Of a stretch of 64,000 bases of DNA, positions 1 to 8,321 are shown one piece after another. The notes under the pieces are model-generated. The model was not told where the DNA came from and made no database searches. It was given only the letters and a program-made list of their open reading frames with translations. This stretch comes from Modicisalibacter tunisiensis (lineage in GTDB: Bacteria; Pseudomonadota; Gammaproteobacteria; Pseudomonadales; Halomonadaceae). A program made the position numbers and the translations under genes. How positions within the stretch are numbered: position 1 is the first letter of the stretch; each line of letters begins with the position of its first letter. The stretch covers positions 921,232 through 985,231 of the forward strand of contig NZ_JAGXFD010000001.1 of assembly GCF_020148005.1 (NCBI RefSeq), read 5' to 3'.

Positions 1-216
1 GCACTATCTGGGTGAATGGCGATATTCGCTATATTGCCATGCAGTTCAGTAGGTTAGAAGCATTCCTGGGGGCCGGTCTCACGGATTCAGGAGTAGGTTA
101 CGTGGTTTCTTGATCATTTTTGATCCCCATTTACTCCCTTAAAACTATAAACTATTGATTTTATGACTTATTTTACATTCTGTATCGGCAAGTGACGCCG
201 GCCGCCACGGGCCGGC
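1..216. other. AT-rich edge region, possible 3' end of an unidentified gene
   Basis: No gene can be named here. One plus-strand frame is open from base 3 to a TGA at 111-113 (about 36 residues), so it could be the tail of a gene that begins outside the window, but I recognise no family. Bases 115-180 are clearly richer in A and T than the following genes. A 7-bp inverted repeat lies at 197-216. Confidence 0.2.
197..216 (-). terminator. Inverted repeat just downstream of rlmJ
   Basis: GCCGGCC (197-203) pairs perfectly with GGCCGGC (210-216) around a 6-base loop, directly after the rlmJ stop codon. There is no T-run on either strand, so its role as a terminator is only a guess from position. 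Confidence 0.25.
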
Positions 217-1068
217 TCACTCTGTCGTCCACCATTTCCCGCTGTGCCGCGCCCCTCGGCCCCACAGCGGCGCCAGGCGCTGCATGGCCGCCGACAGCTC
301 GGTATCCAGCCCCCAGGGCGGGTTGCGCACCACCAGGCCGCTGCCGTACATGCCGTGGCGCTCCCCGGCGGCATGGTGAACGAGTTCGCTGCGCCACAGC
401 TTGTCGATGCCCGCCGTGCGCAGCGCCTCCAGCAGGCCGTGATGGTGACCCGCCGGCAGCAGCGGATACCAGATCATCACCACCGCGTGGCGCGCCTTGG
501 CGGCGATCCGCTGCAGCGTCTGTGCCGTCTCGGCGTATTCGGCCTTGCGCTCGTAGCTGGGGTCGATGAGCACGCACAGCCGCGGCGTCGGCACCGGCAG
601 CCGGCGCACCAGCCCCTGCGGGCCATCCTCGTGGAAGCGCCGGGCCTGGGGCGGCAGCGCCTGGCTCTCGAGATGACGATGCTCGCCCGGGTGCAGCTCG
701 AAGAGCGTCAGCCGGTCCTGTTGGCGAATGGCCCGAGACAGCCACCACGGCGAGCCGGGATAGTGGGTCAGCGTGCCACTCCTGGGCTGGGCCTCGGTCA
801 GCGCGGCGAGCCAGTCGGCGAGCAGCGGCGCGTCGTCCCTGACCAGCGCATGCCGGGCCGCCCAGACCGGTTCCACCCCGTCGCGGTATTCCTGGAGCCT
901 GTCGGTCTCCATCGCGGCCAGTGGATACAGGCCGCGACCGGCATGAGTATCAACATACGTAATGGGTGATTCTTTACGTAAAAGATGGCGCGTGACGGCA
1001 TGCAGCGCCAGATGCTTGTGAACGTCGGCGAAGTTGCCGGCATGATAGGCGTGCTGATAGGCAAGCAT
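217..1068 (-). CDS. rlmJ: 23S rRNA (adenine(2030)-N6)-methyltransferase RlmJ
   Basis: This 283-residue protein belongs to the RlmJ (formerly DUF519/YhiR) family, which methylates A2030 of 23S rRNA with S-adenosylmethionine. The family's N-terminal signature MLAYQHAYHAGNFADVHKH is present. A SAM-binding segment YVDTHAGRG lies at about residues 38-46, and the N6-adenine methyltransferase motif appears as DPSYE at about 169-173, a variant of the usual DPPY. The frame is open 50 codons further upstream, but that stretch crosses the terminator of the upstream gene and is not conserved in character, so I start at the ATG of MLAYQH. The length fits the family. Confidence 0.93.
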   Translation of the reverse strand: MLAYQHAYHAGNFADVHKHLALHAVTRHLLRKESPITYVDTHAGRGLYPLAAMETDRLQEYRDGVEPVWAARHALVRDDAPLLADWLAALTEAQPRSGTLTHYPGSPWWLSRAIRQQDRLTLFELHPGEHRHLESQALPPQARRFHEDGPQGLVRRLPVPTPRLCVLIDPSYERKAEYAETAQTLQRIAAKARHAVVMIWYPLLPAGHHHGLLEALRTAGIDKLWRSELVHHAAGERHGMYGSGLVVRNPPWGLDTELSAAMQRLAPLWGRGARHSGKWWTTE

Positions 1069-1081
1069 GGCGAGATTCCGA

Positions 1082-1116
1082 TGAAGAAAAGGCCCACCGA
1101 CAGTCGCCGGTGGGCC
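1082..1116 (-). terminator. Rho-independent terminator of the OmpA-like lipoprotein gene
   Basis: On the minus strand a 9-bp GC-rich stem (GGCCCACCG with CGGTGGGCC, 1091-1116) with an 8-base loop is followed by TTTTCTTC. It sits between the lipoprotein gene and rlmJ and would end transcription of the former. Confidence 0.8.
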
Positions 1117-1147
1117 CGAAGGTCGCGAATCGTGGAACGTCGGGGAG

Positions 1148-1822
1148 TTACTGCTGCCCGGTCGGCACCACGGTGATCTCGACACGGCGGTTCTGGGCGC
1201 GCCCGGCTTCGGTATCATTGCTCGCCACCGGCTGGCTTTCCCCCTGACCGACCATGTTCAGGCGCTGACGCTGCACGCCACCCTGCATGAGGTAGTCGCC
1301 CACCGCCTGGGCCCGGCGCTCGGAGAGGCGCTGATTGTAGGCCTTCGAGCCGGTGCTGTCGGTGTAGCCGGCCACGGTGATGCGGGTTTCCGGATACTCG
1401 CGCAGCACGGCGGAGACATCGTTGAGCGCCTGCCGCGCCTGGCCGGTGAGTTCGCTGGAGTCGAAGCCGAAGGTGACGCTGTTGGGCATGTTGAGGACGA
1501 TGTTGTCGCCCTGGCGCTGCACGCCGATGCCGGTACCCTGCAGCCGGTCACGCAGCTGGGCTTCCTGACGGTCCATGTAGTAGCCGATGCCGGCACCGGC
1601 GGCGGCGCCCACCGCCGCGCCGATGGCGGCATGATCGCGGCGGCTGGCGGCACTGTCGCCACTGAGCAGGCCGGCCACGGCCCCTGCCGCGGCACCGATG
1701 CCCGCACCGGTGGTGGCCTTGGCGGTCTGGGGCTCCCCGGTCTGCGGGTTGGTGGTCGTGCATCCTGTCACGGCCAGTGCGGCCGACAGCGGAATCGCCA
1801 TCCAGAGCTGCTTGGTGATCAT
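1148..1822 (-). CDS. OmpA-family outer-membrane lipoprotein (Pal/YiaD-like)
   Basis: This 224-residue protein starts with a lipoprotein signal peptide whose lipobox ends AVTGC, placing the lipidated Cys at residue 21. Residues about 38-85 are Gly/Ala-rich glycine-zipper sequence (GAGIGAAAGAVAG and GAAVGAAAGAGIG), as in YiaD-like proteins, and may insert in or pack on the membrane. Residues about 110-220 are an OmpA C-terminal peptidoglycan-binding domain with the segments TFGFDSSEL, YTDSTGS and NQRLSERRA. I start at the second in-frame ATG because GAGGAG lies about 10 bases upstream and the signal peptide begins there. It probably tethers the outer membrane to peptidoglycan. Confidence 0.9.
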   Translation of the reverse strand: MITKQLWMAIPLSAALAVTGCTTTNPQTGEPQTAKATTGAGIGAAAGAVAGLLSGDSAASRRDHAAIGAAVGAAAGAGIGYYMDRQEAQLRDRLQGTGIGVQRQGDNIVLNMPNSVTFGFDSSELTGQARQALNDVSAVLREYPETRITVAGYTDSTGSKAYNQRLSERRAQAVGDYLMQGGVQRQRLNMVGQGESQPVASNDTEAGRAQNRRVEITVVPTGQQ

Positions 1823-1874
1823 GCGGTTAACGCTCCTCGTTTCCTTGGCTTCCGTGAATAAGGCTTGCCGCCCG

Positions 1875-3050
1875 TCACGCATCGTCGATCAGGGCCAGCA
1901 AGTCGTTCAAGAATAACAGACCCTGCGGGCTCGCCTGCAGCCGGCCGGCATCCTCGACCAGCAGCCCGCGCGCGCGGGCTGCCGCCAGGTGCGGTGTCAG
2001 TTCATCCAGCGGCCGGCCGGTATGGGCTTCCCACAGCGACAGCGGCACCCCGTCCACCAGCCGCAGCGCGTTCATGGCGAACTCCAGCGGCAGCGTCTCG
2101 AGCGCCACCGGCTCGCGCCCGGCCTCGAAGCCGCGCGGGTCGTCGGCGCGGCGCAAATACGCCTCGGGCTGGCGGGTCTTCCAGCGCCGCTCGACGTGCC
2201 AGGTGCCGTCGGGCTCCCGCCGGGTCAGCTTGCCGTGGGCGCCGGCACCGATGCCCAGATAGTCGCCGAAGCGCCAGTAGGTCAGGTTGTGGCGCGAGGC
2301 ATGGCCGGGCCGGGCATAGGCAGAAATCTCGTAGCGCCCAAGGCCGGCGGCCTCGAGTCGCGCGTGGCCGGCATCCTGGATCGCCCACAGCGTCTCGTCC
2401 TCCGGCAGGGGCGGCGGCCGGGAGTGGAATTCGGTATTGGGCTCGATGGTGAGCTGATACCAGGAAAGGTGCGTGGGCGCCAGCGACAGCGCCGTGTCGA
2501 TATCGGCCAGTGCCAGCTCGGCGTCCTGCCCAGGCAGGCCGTGCATCAGATCGATGTTGAAATTATCGAAGCCGGCCTGCCGGGCGCTGTCGACCGCGCG
2601 ACGCGCCTCGTCGCCGTCGTGGATGCGTCCGAGCGCCGCCAGCTGGGCCGCCTGAAAGCTCTGTACACCCAGCGACAGGCGATTGATGCCGGCCCGGCGA
2701 TAGGCCGTGAAGCGCCCCTGCTCCACCGTGCCCGGATTGGCTTCCAGGGTGATCTCGGCATCGGGGGCGAGCACGCCGCGCCGCTCGAGGGTGTCCAGCA
2801 GGCGCGCGTAGAAATCCGCCGACATCAGGCTCGGCGTGCCGCCGCCGATGAATACGCTGTGGATCAGTCGCCCGTCGCTGCGCGTGAGCTCCTCGTCCAG
2901 ATCCATCAGCAGGGCGGCCAGATACGCCGACTCCGGCAGATCGGCGCCGGAACCGGAACCGATGCCATGGGAGTTGAAGTCGCAGTAGGGGCACTTGCGC
3001 ACGCACCAGGGCACATGCACGTACAGCGCCAGTTCGGGCAACGGCCTCAT
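1875..3050 (-). CDS. hemW: HemW, radical SAM heme chaperone
   Basis: This 391-residue radical-SAM protein carries the 4Fe-4S motif CxxxCxxC as CVRKCPYC at residues 16-23, followed by DFNSHG. It resembles coproporphyrinogen III dehydrogenase, but this family (formerly called HemN-like or YggW) is now regarded as a heme chaperone. The GGGTPS segment of the family is present near residue 70. Its ATG overlaps the rdgB stop codon by 4 bases, so the two are translated from one message. An rdgB-hemW pair is common in gammaproteobacteria. Annotation as oxygen-independent coproporphyrinogen oxidase would be the older alternative. Confidence 0.93.
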   Translation of the reverse strand: MRPLPELALYVHVPWCVRKCPYCDFNSHGIGSGSGADLPESAYLAALLMDLDEELTRSDGRLIHSVFIGGGTPSLMSADFYARLLDTLERRGVLAPDAEITLEANPGTVEQGRFTAYRRAGINRLSLGVQSFQAAQLAALGRIHDGDEARRAVDSARQAGFDNFNIDLMHGLPGQDAELALADIDTALSLAPTHLSWYQLTIEPNTEFHSRPPPLPEDETLWAIQDAGHARLEAAGLGRYEISAYARPGHASRHNLTYWRFGDYLGIGAGAHGKLTRREPDGTWHVERRWKTRQPEAYLRRADDPRGFEAGREPVALETLPLEFAMNALRLVDGVPLSLWEAHTGRPLDELTPHLAAARARGLLVEDAGRLQASPQGLLFLNDLLALIDDA

Positions 3051-3640
3051 GAGCCGAGGCTCTCCACCAGGGTGCGCAGGGCGCGGCCGCGATGGCTGAG
3101 ACGGTTCTTTTCAGCGGGGTCGAGCTCGGCGGCCGTCAGCCCCTGGTCGGCCAGCCAGAACAGCGGATCGTAGCCGAACCCTCCCTCACCACGCGGGTGG
3201 GCGAGAATCTCGCCACGCCAGCTGGTCTGCACGATACGCGGCACCGGGTCGTGCTCGTGCTGCAGCCAGACCAGCACGCACCAGTAGCGGGCCGTGCGCT
3301 GCCCTTCAGGGACGTCCGCCAGCGCCTCGAGCAGCTTGCGATTGTTGGCCGCATCGCTGCTGGGCTCGCCCGCGTATCGGGCCGAATAGATGCCCGGCGC
3401 CCCCTGCAGGGCGTCCACCGCCAGCCCCGAGTCGTCGGCCAGTGCCGGCAGGCCGCTGATGCGACAGGCGTGCCGCGCCTTGAGCAAGGCATTTTCGACG
3501 AACGTCAGCCCCGTCTCCTCGACATCGTCGACATCGAACTCGCGCTGGGGATGAACCTGATAATCCAGGGGCGTCAGCAGTGCCTGAAACTCGCGCAGCT
3601 TGCCGGGGTTGCCGCTGGCCAGTACCAGTCGTCGTTCCAT
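3047..3640 (-). CDS. rdgB: RdgB, XTP/dITP (non-canonical purine NTP) pyrophosphatase
   Basis: This 197-residue protein removes pyrophosphate from dITP, XTP and related nucleotides to keep deaminated purines out of DNA and RNA. It shows the Ham1/RdgB family motifs: [10 protein letters not shown] at residues 9-18 for substrate binding, [10 protein letters not shown] near residue 68 with the catalytic Asp, and [10 protein letters not shown] just after. The length matches the family. It is the first gene of a two-gene unit with hemW, which it overlaps by 4 bases. The start is the only good ATG before the family signature. Confidence 0.94.
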   Translation of the reverse strand: MERRLVLASGNPGKLREFQALLTPLDYQVHPQREFDVDDVEETGLTFVENALLKARHACRISGLPALADDSGLAVDALQGAPGIYSARYAGEPSSDAANNRKLLEALADVPEGQRTARYWCVLVWLQHEHDPVPRIVQTSWRGEILAHPRGEGGFGYDPLFWLADQGLTAAELDPAEKNRLSHRGRALRTLVESLGS

Positions 3641-4073
3641 TTCACGTCACCTTGGTGTTGCAGAGTTTCGCTCATTCTATCGGTTAGCACGGCACATGCG
3701 GAACGCCAGACGGACTGACGGCGCCCCGCCCTCCCGGTCTCCGTACCGCTTCCCACCTCCAGGGTTGGCAACCATCAGCCTGCCATCACACAGAAAGGTT
3801 ACAAAATGTTTTTCTCATGACTGATTTTTCTCCTCTCTCATGACAGGAAACCAGAGGACAAGAAAAAGTTGACAGGTAAGTAAATGATTAGAAATTTGAA
3901 AAAATAAAAGTGATTGAAAAAGTTATTTTTAATACCAAAAAACGATAACAAGAAACGAGTAACCAAACTTTACAAACAGGGAGGGACCAACAAAGCTGAA
4001 TCAGACCGCTGCATGGTACGCAGAGACCACATAACGACTCAAGATCCAACACCATACTTCCGGAGCAGTGACG
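3641..4073 (+). promoter_or_regulatory. AT-rich regulatory region and leader upstream of csgD
   Basis: This stretch has no gene. Bases about 3790-3980 are much richer in A and T than the surroundings and contain A-tracts and T-tracts, typical of a region bound by nucleoid proteins. A TTGAAA at 3914-3919 and a TAATAC at 3930-3935 are seen, but their spacing (10 bases) is too short for one promoter, so I name no start site. In enterobacteria the csgD upstream region is a heavily regulated intergenic region. By analogy this one should control the csgDEFG genes. Confidence 0.45.
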
Positions 4074-4748
4074 ATGAGCCAAGGGAACTCATTGATTCTT
4101 CTGGTCACGGACTGCAATCCCCAGACGCAGCTGTTCATGGACTACATCGCCGAACAGCTGGACTGCCAGATTGCCGCCGTCTCCCCCCATGATTTGCTCG
4201 AGGCCTTCACCAGCGATTCGCTGCTGATCCTGCTCGATGCCGATCACGTCGATGAAAGCAGCATGCAGCAGTGGCACAGCCGGGCGGCGGAGACGGCCAA
4301 CACCACCCTGGCGGCCATCAATCTGCGCGACGAGGACCATGCCGCGGACATGCTCGCCTCGCTGCACCTGCGGGGCGTCTTCTACCGGCGCGACAGCATG
4401 GCGCTGATCTGCAAGGGCATCCATGCCCTGCTGGAAGGCGACCTGTGGATGTCGCGCTCGCTGATGACCCGGCTGATCGAGTTCTACCGGCGTCAGCAGC
4501 TTAATGCCTATCGCCCGGTATGCGGCCTGACCCACCGCGAGCTGGAGATCATCGGCCTGCTGGGCTCGGGGGCCTCGAACACCGAGATCGCCGACAAGCT
4601 GTTCGTCAGCGAGCACACGGTCAAGTCCCACCTCTACAACATCTTCCGCAAGATCAAGGTGCACAACCGCATCCAGGCCATGAACTGGGCGCGCCAGAAT
4701 CTCGGTGCGCCACCACCCAGCCCGAGCAAGCCCCAGCAGCGGCGGTGA
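4074..4748 (+). CDS. csgD: CsgD-like LuxR-family transcriptional regulator of curli
   Basis: This 224-residue regulator has an N-terminal receiver-like domain (about 1-130) and a C-terminal LuxR/FixJ helix-turn-helix (about 145-210) containing LTHRELEIIGLLGSGASN, EIADKLFVS and HTVKSHLYNIFRKI. It directly precedes csgE, csgF and csgG, which makes CsgD the best call. Its expected role is activating the curlin genes downstream. I chose the ATG at 4074 over a GTG at 4068 because CGGAG at 4061-4065 is 8 bases from the ATG and only 2 from the GTG. Unlike in E. coli, csgD and the curlin genes are transcribed in the same direction. Confidence 0.88.
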   Translation: MSQGNSLILLVTDCNPQTQLFMDYIAEQLDCQIAAVSPHDLLEAFTSDSLLILLDADHVDESSMQQWHSRAAETANTTLAAINLRDEDHAADMLASLHLRGVFYRRDSMALICKGIHALLEGDLWMSRSLMTRLIEFYRRQQLNAYRPVCGLTHRELEIIGLLGSGASNTEIADKLFVSEHTVKSHLYNIFRKIKVHNRIQAMNWARQNLGAPPPSPSKPQQRR

Positions 4749-4753
4749 CCGTC

Positions 4754-5245
4754 ATGAACACGCCTGCCCTGCGTCTTGCCCTGTGCCTGCTGTGCCTGTC
4801 GATCGGGCCGGCGCTCGCCGGTACCGAGCCCGCCACGCCGGCCGCCGGCCCGCAGAGCGATGCCCCCGAGAGCGCGGACGGCCCCGCGACGTCGCGGACG
4901 CTCAAGCCCCGCGAGCCGTCACCGCTCAACGGCCTGGTGGTGGATCGCACCATCACCATGATCGGCAAGACATTCTATCAGCAGTTCAGCCAGCGCCGGC
5001 TGGACAGCATCGTGCTCAACAACACCAACCTGGTGGTCCACGAACGCCCGTCGGCGCGCTGGGGCAGCATCGTCTGGGTCGCCGAGGGCAATCGCATCCT
5101 GTACCAGGCCACCCTGCCGCCCCGCCTGAGTGACGTCGACCAGTATGCGCAGGCCGCCGTCGAGCAGGTCGAGCAGCTGGTACTGCGCCGCAAGGTCATG
5201 CAGGCACTGGACCGCAATGGAGACCTGGCCGGCGACGAATGGTGA
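4754..5245 (+). CDS. csgE: CsgE-like curli secretion accessory protein
   Basis: This 163-residue protein begins with a signal peptide (MNTPALRLALCLLCLSIGPALAG), then a low-complexity Pro/Ala segment, then the CsgE domain from about residue 60 with GLVVDRTITMIGKTFYQQF, LVVHERPSARWGS and IWVAEG. In curli systems CsgE is periplasmic, binds CsgA and caps the CsgG pore. It lies 5 bases after csgD and 32 bases before csgF. Its C-terminal portion (QAAVEQVEQLVLRRKV) also fits the family. The E. coli protein is shorter; the extra length is the Pro/Ala linker. Confidence 0.88.
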   Translation: MNTPALRLALCLLCLSIGPALAGTEPATPAAGPQSDAPESADGPATSRTLKPREPSPLNGLVVDRTITMIGKTFYQQFSQRRLDSIVLNNTNLVVHERPSARWGSIVWVAEGNRILYQATLPPRLSDVDQYAQAAVEQVEQLVLRRKVMQALDRNGDLAGDEW

Positions 5246-5277
5246 ACCGGCCCCACGACATACGCGAGGGAATCACG

Positions 5278-5691
5278 ATGAGAATGCAGCCGCTCCTGTT
5301 GTCACTGGCCCTGGCCACGGGTGCCGCCCAGGCCGGAGAACTGGTCTATCGACCGATCAATCCGTCGTTCGGCGGCGACCCGCTGAACGGCAACTACCTG
5401 CTCAACAAGGCCCAGGCCCAGGACGACAACAAGGATCCCAACGCCCCCGACTTCGGCAGCTTCAGCGAGACCGACCTGTTCATCCAGGATCTGCGCAACA
5501 GCCTGGTCTCGAACGCCATCGACGACGCCGTGAACGCCACCGACCCCGGCCGCACCAGCACCATCGACAGCGCCGAGCTGAAGATCAAGATCGTCAGCAA
5601 CGGCAACGGCGGCTTCCAGATGCAGATCACCGACCGTCGCACCGGGGAAGTCACCAACATCAACCTCGGCTCCGCCGCCAACAACTTCTGA
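5278..5691 (+). CDS. csgF: CsgF-like curli assembly protein
   Basis: This 137-residue secreted protein carries a signal peptide cleaved near AQA-GELVYR and then the CsgF hallmark YRPINPSFGG, which in E. coli plugs into the CsgG channel. The C-terminus (QITDRRTGEVTNINL) also matches the family. In the cell-surface system it anchors the nucleator to the pore. I start at the ATG at 5278 because a GAGGG lies 7 bases upstream; a longer frame would overlap csgE. Its stop codon overlaps an ATG in the next frame, so csgF and csgG are tightly coupled. Confidence 0.9.
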   Translation: MRMQPLLLSLALATGAAQAGELVYRPINPSFGGDPLNGNYLLNKAQAQDDNKDPNAPDFGSFSETDLFIQDLRNSLVSNAIDDAVNATDPGRTSTIDSAELKIKIVSNGNGGFQMQITDRRTGEVTNINLGSAANNF

Positions 5692-5705
5692 TGAGGGCGA
5701 ACACC

Positions 5706-6542
5706 ATGAAAGGATTGACGGCCTGCCTTGTCATCTCCCTGCTGGCTCTGAGCGGCTGCTCGAGCATGGTGACCACCGCGGAAGGCCTCGAGGCGGCCCC
5801 CGCCACGCTGATGCCGCGCTCCGGCACCTACGGGGACCTGATCAGCCTGCCCAAGCCGAGTGCCAAGATCTACGCTGCGGTCTATGACTTCCGTGACCAG
5901 ACGGGGCAGTACAAGCCTCAGCCGGCCAGTACCTTCTCGACCGCCGTCACCCAGGGCGGCGCGGCGATGCTCAGCGGGGCGCTGGCCGACTCCGGCTGGT
6001 TCGTGCCCCTCGAGCGGGTCGGGCTACAGAACCTGCTGACCGAGCGCAAGATCATTCGCGCCAACCTGGAGCGCAACGGCCAGACTGATGCCCTGGGCTC
6101 GCTGGATGCGGCACGTGTCCTGCTAGAGGGTGGCATCATCGCCTACGACTCCAACCTGCGGACCGGCGGGGCCGGGGCGGAATATTTCGGCATCGGCGCC
6201 TCCGGGCAGTACCAGGTGGATCAGGTGACGGTCAACCTGCGGGCCGTGGATATCGCCACCGGGGAAGTGCTGGCCAACGTCACCACCAGCAAGACGATCT
6301 TCTCCCACGAGATCCGCGCCGGCGTGTATCGCTTCATCGATTTCAAGCGCTTGCTGGAAGGCGAGATCGGTTACACCAACAACGAACCCGTGCAGATGGC
6401 GGTCATGTCGGCCATCGAGTCCTCGGTGATCCACCTGATCGCCCGGGGTATCCAGAATGGCCTGTGGACGCTGGCCAATCCCGCCGAGCGTGACGACCCG
6501 ATTCTCAGCGCCTACCTGGAGGCGCCCACTCCCATGCTCTGA
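5706..6542 (+). CDS. csgG: CsgG, curli secretion pore lipoprotein
   Basis: This 278-residue protein forms the nonameric outer-membrane channel for curlin export. The lipoprotein signal ends in the lipobox LSGC with the Cys at residue 18. The CsgG domain follows: AAVYDFRDQTGQYK, STFSTAVTQGGAAML and SGWFVPLERVGLQNLLTERK in the first half, then the transmembrane-hairpin region and FSHEIRAGVYRFIDFKRLLEGE, near the conserved C-terminal part. I start at the ATG at 5706, which has GAGGG 8 bases upstream, rather than at the overlapping ATG at 5691. A terminator follows, closing the csgDEFG unit. Confidence 0.95.
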   Translation: MKGLTACLVISLLALSGCSSMVTTAEGLEAAPATLMPRSGTYGDLISLPKPSAKIYAAVYDFRDQTGQYKPQPASTFSTAVTQGGAAMLSGALADSGWFVPLERVGLQNLLTERKIIRANLERNGQTDALGSLDAARVLLEGGIIAYDSNLRTGGAGAEYFGIGASGQYQVDQVTVNLRAVDIATGEVLANVTTSKTIFSHEIRAGVYRFIDFKRLLEGEIGYTNNEPVQMAVMSAIESSVIHLIARGIQNGLWTLANPAERDDPILSAYLEAPTPML

Positions 6543-6568
6543 CAGCCCGGCTCGCGCGATAGTGCCTG

Positions 6569-6591
6569 AGCGCCCTGCGGGGCGCTTTTTT
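6569..6591 (+). terminator. Rho-independent terminator after csgG
   Basis: A 7-bp stem AGCGCCC/GGGCGCT with a TGCG loop is followed by a run of T, 27 bases after the csgG stop. It separates csgDEFG from the curlin genes. Confidence 0.85.
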
Positions 6592-6965
6592 CATGCCTGC
6601 AGCCTGACCGCCACCCCGCTGTTTCTCTCGACAGGCCATGCTGAAAGACAAACTTGTGACTTATCTGTGCACTTTAAAAACATCGTCTCTCACATCAGTC
6701 CGGCCAGCATGAAAAATGGCATTTACTTCTGATTGCCGTAGTTTTTCGCTTTGTAAAGACTTCGAAAGGCAGCGAAACAAACGATGCCAGCAACAACAGA
6801 ACGGAATGCCGAGACATCGAGAGGCGTCGCCCAGCAGGATCGCTGATACGCAGCCCATCCCGCCGTCTCGGCATCATGAATCCGCAAGACGGAGTGACGC
6901 GTCCGGGCGTGCCGGTGCGCGAATCTCGTCGCTCATCACGAGCAGCCACAGGGTGGGAACAGCAC
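6592..6965 (+). promoter_or_regulatory. Promoter and leader region of the large curlin gene
   Basis: This 374-base stretch has no gene. Bases 6650-6790 are AT-richer than the flanks and probably hold the curlin promoter, though I cannot name a start site. A perfect 10-bp inverted repeat, ATGCCGAGAC (6806-6815) and GTCTCGGCAT (6865-6874), flanks 49 bases and could be a leader structure or regulator site. A CsgD site is expected here by analogy but not identified. Confidence 0.4.
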
Positions 6966-7817
6966 ATGAAACTCAAGATCGCGATTCTGTCCGCCTCCAT
7001 CGCACTGACGTCCCAGGCGATGGCCGCCAGCAACGACATCACGGTCGAACAGGACGGCTATGGCAATCGGCTCAATGCCTACCAGTTCGGCACCGGCGGC
7101 ACGGCCAGTTACCAGCAGTCGGGCTGGCGCTCCAGCGCCGAGCTGCGCCAGTATGGACAGGGCAACAACGCCTCACTGATGCAGAACGGCTACCGGGGGC
7201 AGGCCACTCTGCTGCAGCGCGGCTATCTCAACAGTGCGGCGATTGATCAGGATGGCATGAGGAGCCGTGCCTCGATCACCCAGCGCGGGCAGAACAACGA
7301 TGCCGCCGTCACCCAGCGCGGCTGGCGCAGCGACGCCACTGTCACGCAGCGGGGCTATGCCAACCAGTCGGCGATCACCCAGTCGGGGTATCGCAACCGC
7401 GCGACCACCCTGCAGGCCGGCCAGACCAACGCCTCCACGGTCGCCCAGGAAGGCATGCTCGGCACGGTCGACGTCACCCAGCGCGGCTACGGCAACCAGT
7501 CCGACGTCACCCAGGGCGCCGATGGCTACACCAACGCCGTGACCTCGATGCAGCGCGGCACCTACAACGAGTCGACGGTCACTCAGAACGGCTACTTCGG
7601 CACGGTCGACGTCACCCAGCGCGGCTACGGCAACCAGTCCGACATCACCCAGGGCGCCGACGGCTACACCAGCAGCGTCACCTCGATGCAGCGCGGCACC
7701 TACAACGAGTCGACGGTCACTCAGGACGGCTACTTCGGCACGGTCCCTATGCTTCAACGTAGTTGTCACCTAAACGGATTGAGAGGTGAACAACGTGCGT
7801 TACCCCGCAGAACGTAA
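6966..7817 (+). CDS. csgA: Large CsgA-type curlin, 5' part, interrupted by an insertion sequence
   Basis: The gene starts with a Sec signal peptide ending SQAMA and continues as curlin repeats of the type VTQ-x-G-x-x-N, with Gln, Gly and Asn at fixed spacing. The genuine gene sequence ends at 7745, where an insertion sequence begins. The frame then runs 23 codons into the element and stops at 7817, giving a 283-residue product. Joined to 9403-10104, the original gene would encode 493 residues and about 20 repeats of 22 residues, against five in E. coli CsgA (151 residues). Curlins are secreted through CsgG and polymerise into surface amyloid. The truncated product keeps the signal peptide and about ten repeats, so activity is not excluded. 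Confidence 0.85.
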   Translation: MKLKIAILSASIALTSQAMAASNDITVEQDGYGNRLNAYQFGTGGTASYQQSGWRSSAELRQYGQGNNASLMQNGYRGQATLLQRGYLNSAAIDQDGMRSRASITQRGQNNDAAVTQRGWRSDATVTQRGYANQSAITQSGYRNRATTLQAGQTNASTVAQEGMLGTVDVTQRGYGNQSDVTQGADGYTNAVTSMQRGTYNESTVTQNGYFGTVDVTQRGYGNQSDITQGADGYTSSVTSMQRGTYNESTVTQDGYFGTVPMLQRSCHLNGLRGEQRALPRRT

Positions 7818-8295
7818 GGAAGCCATCCTCAAGAAGATGGCACCGCCCATGAGCATGACCATCCCGGAATTGGCCGAGCAGGAAGGCATCACCGCGACAA
7901 CCCTCTACAATTGGCGGAAACAGGCCAGAGCACGAGGACAGGTTTTGCCATCACGTTCCACCAAGCCCGATCACTGGACCAGCCAGGAGAAATTCCAGAT
8001 CGTCCTGGAAACGGCCCCGATGAATGAGGCCGAACTCAGCGCCTATTGCCGCGAGCGTGGGCTCTATCCCGAGCAGGTGGAGGCCTGGCGGGATGCCTGC
8101 ATGAACGCCAACGACGATGCGGCAGCGCAGGCCAAGCAGCTTCGCCAGGCGCGGAAGGCCGAGCAAAAGCGGCTCCGTCAGTTGGAGCGTGAGCTGCGCC
8201 GCAAGGACAAGGCCCTGGCCGAGACGGCGGCGCTGCTGGCCCTGTCAAAAAAGGCCGAGGCGATCTGGGGCACGACCAACGACGAGGACGACTGA
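7795..8295 (+). CDS. IS3-type transposase OrfA (helix-turn-helix)
   Basis: This protein of about 166 residues contains two helix-turn-helix segments: PELAEQEGITATTLYNWRKQ in the first 45 residues and a second around EAELSAYCRERGLYPEQVEAW. A charged coiled-coil/leucine-rich region follows (RQLERELRRKDKALAETAALL), ending in KKAEAIWG. It binds the ends of the element and supplies the N-terminal part of the OrfAB transposase. I start at the GTG at 7795, 8 bases after GAGAGG, rather than at the GTG at 7786, which touches the ribosome site. An A6G heptamer near its 3' end allows fusion to OrfB. Confidence 0.8.
   Translation: MRYPAERKEAILKKMAPPMSMTIPELAEQEGITATTLYNWRKQARARGQVLPSRSTKPDHWTSQEKFQIVLETAPMNEAELSAYCRERGLYPEQVEAWRDACMNANDDAAAQAKQLRQARKAEQKRLRQLERELRRKDKALAETAALLALSKKAEAIWGTTNDEDD
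8247..8253 (+). other. Programmed -1 frameshift heptamer AAAAAAG in the IS element
   Basis: The heptamer A AAA AAG lies in the OrfA frame exactly as in the canonical IS3-family slippery site. The -1 frame is open from the heptamer into OrfB, so a shift here yields an OrfAB fusion transposase. OrfA stops 40 bases downstream without a shift. Confidence 0.8.
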
Positions 8296-8321
8296 CCAGC
8301 CTCCCGGATCGCCAGCGCATC

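Noticed and set aside
3-113. Short open frame at the left edge as a named gene
   Set aside because: Only 36 codons are visible and no family is recognisable, so it is kept as an unassigned edge region.
4052-4059. CCATACTT as a sigma-S-type -10 element for csgD
   Set aside because: It lies directly before the ribosome site, so a transcript starting there would lack a usable leader.
3687-6661. Similar short translations (AHAERQT / GHAERQT) before csgD and after csgG
   Set aside because: DNA identity over the 27 bases is only about 60 percent and neither lies in a real gene; I treat it as chance.
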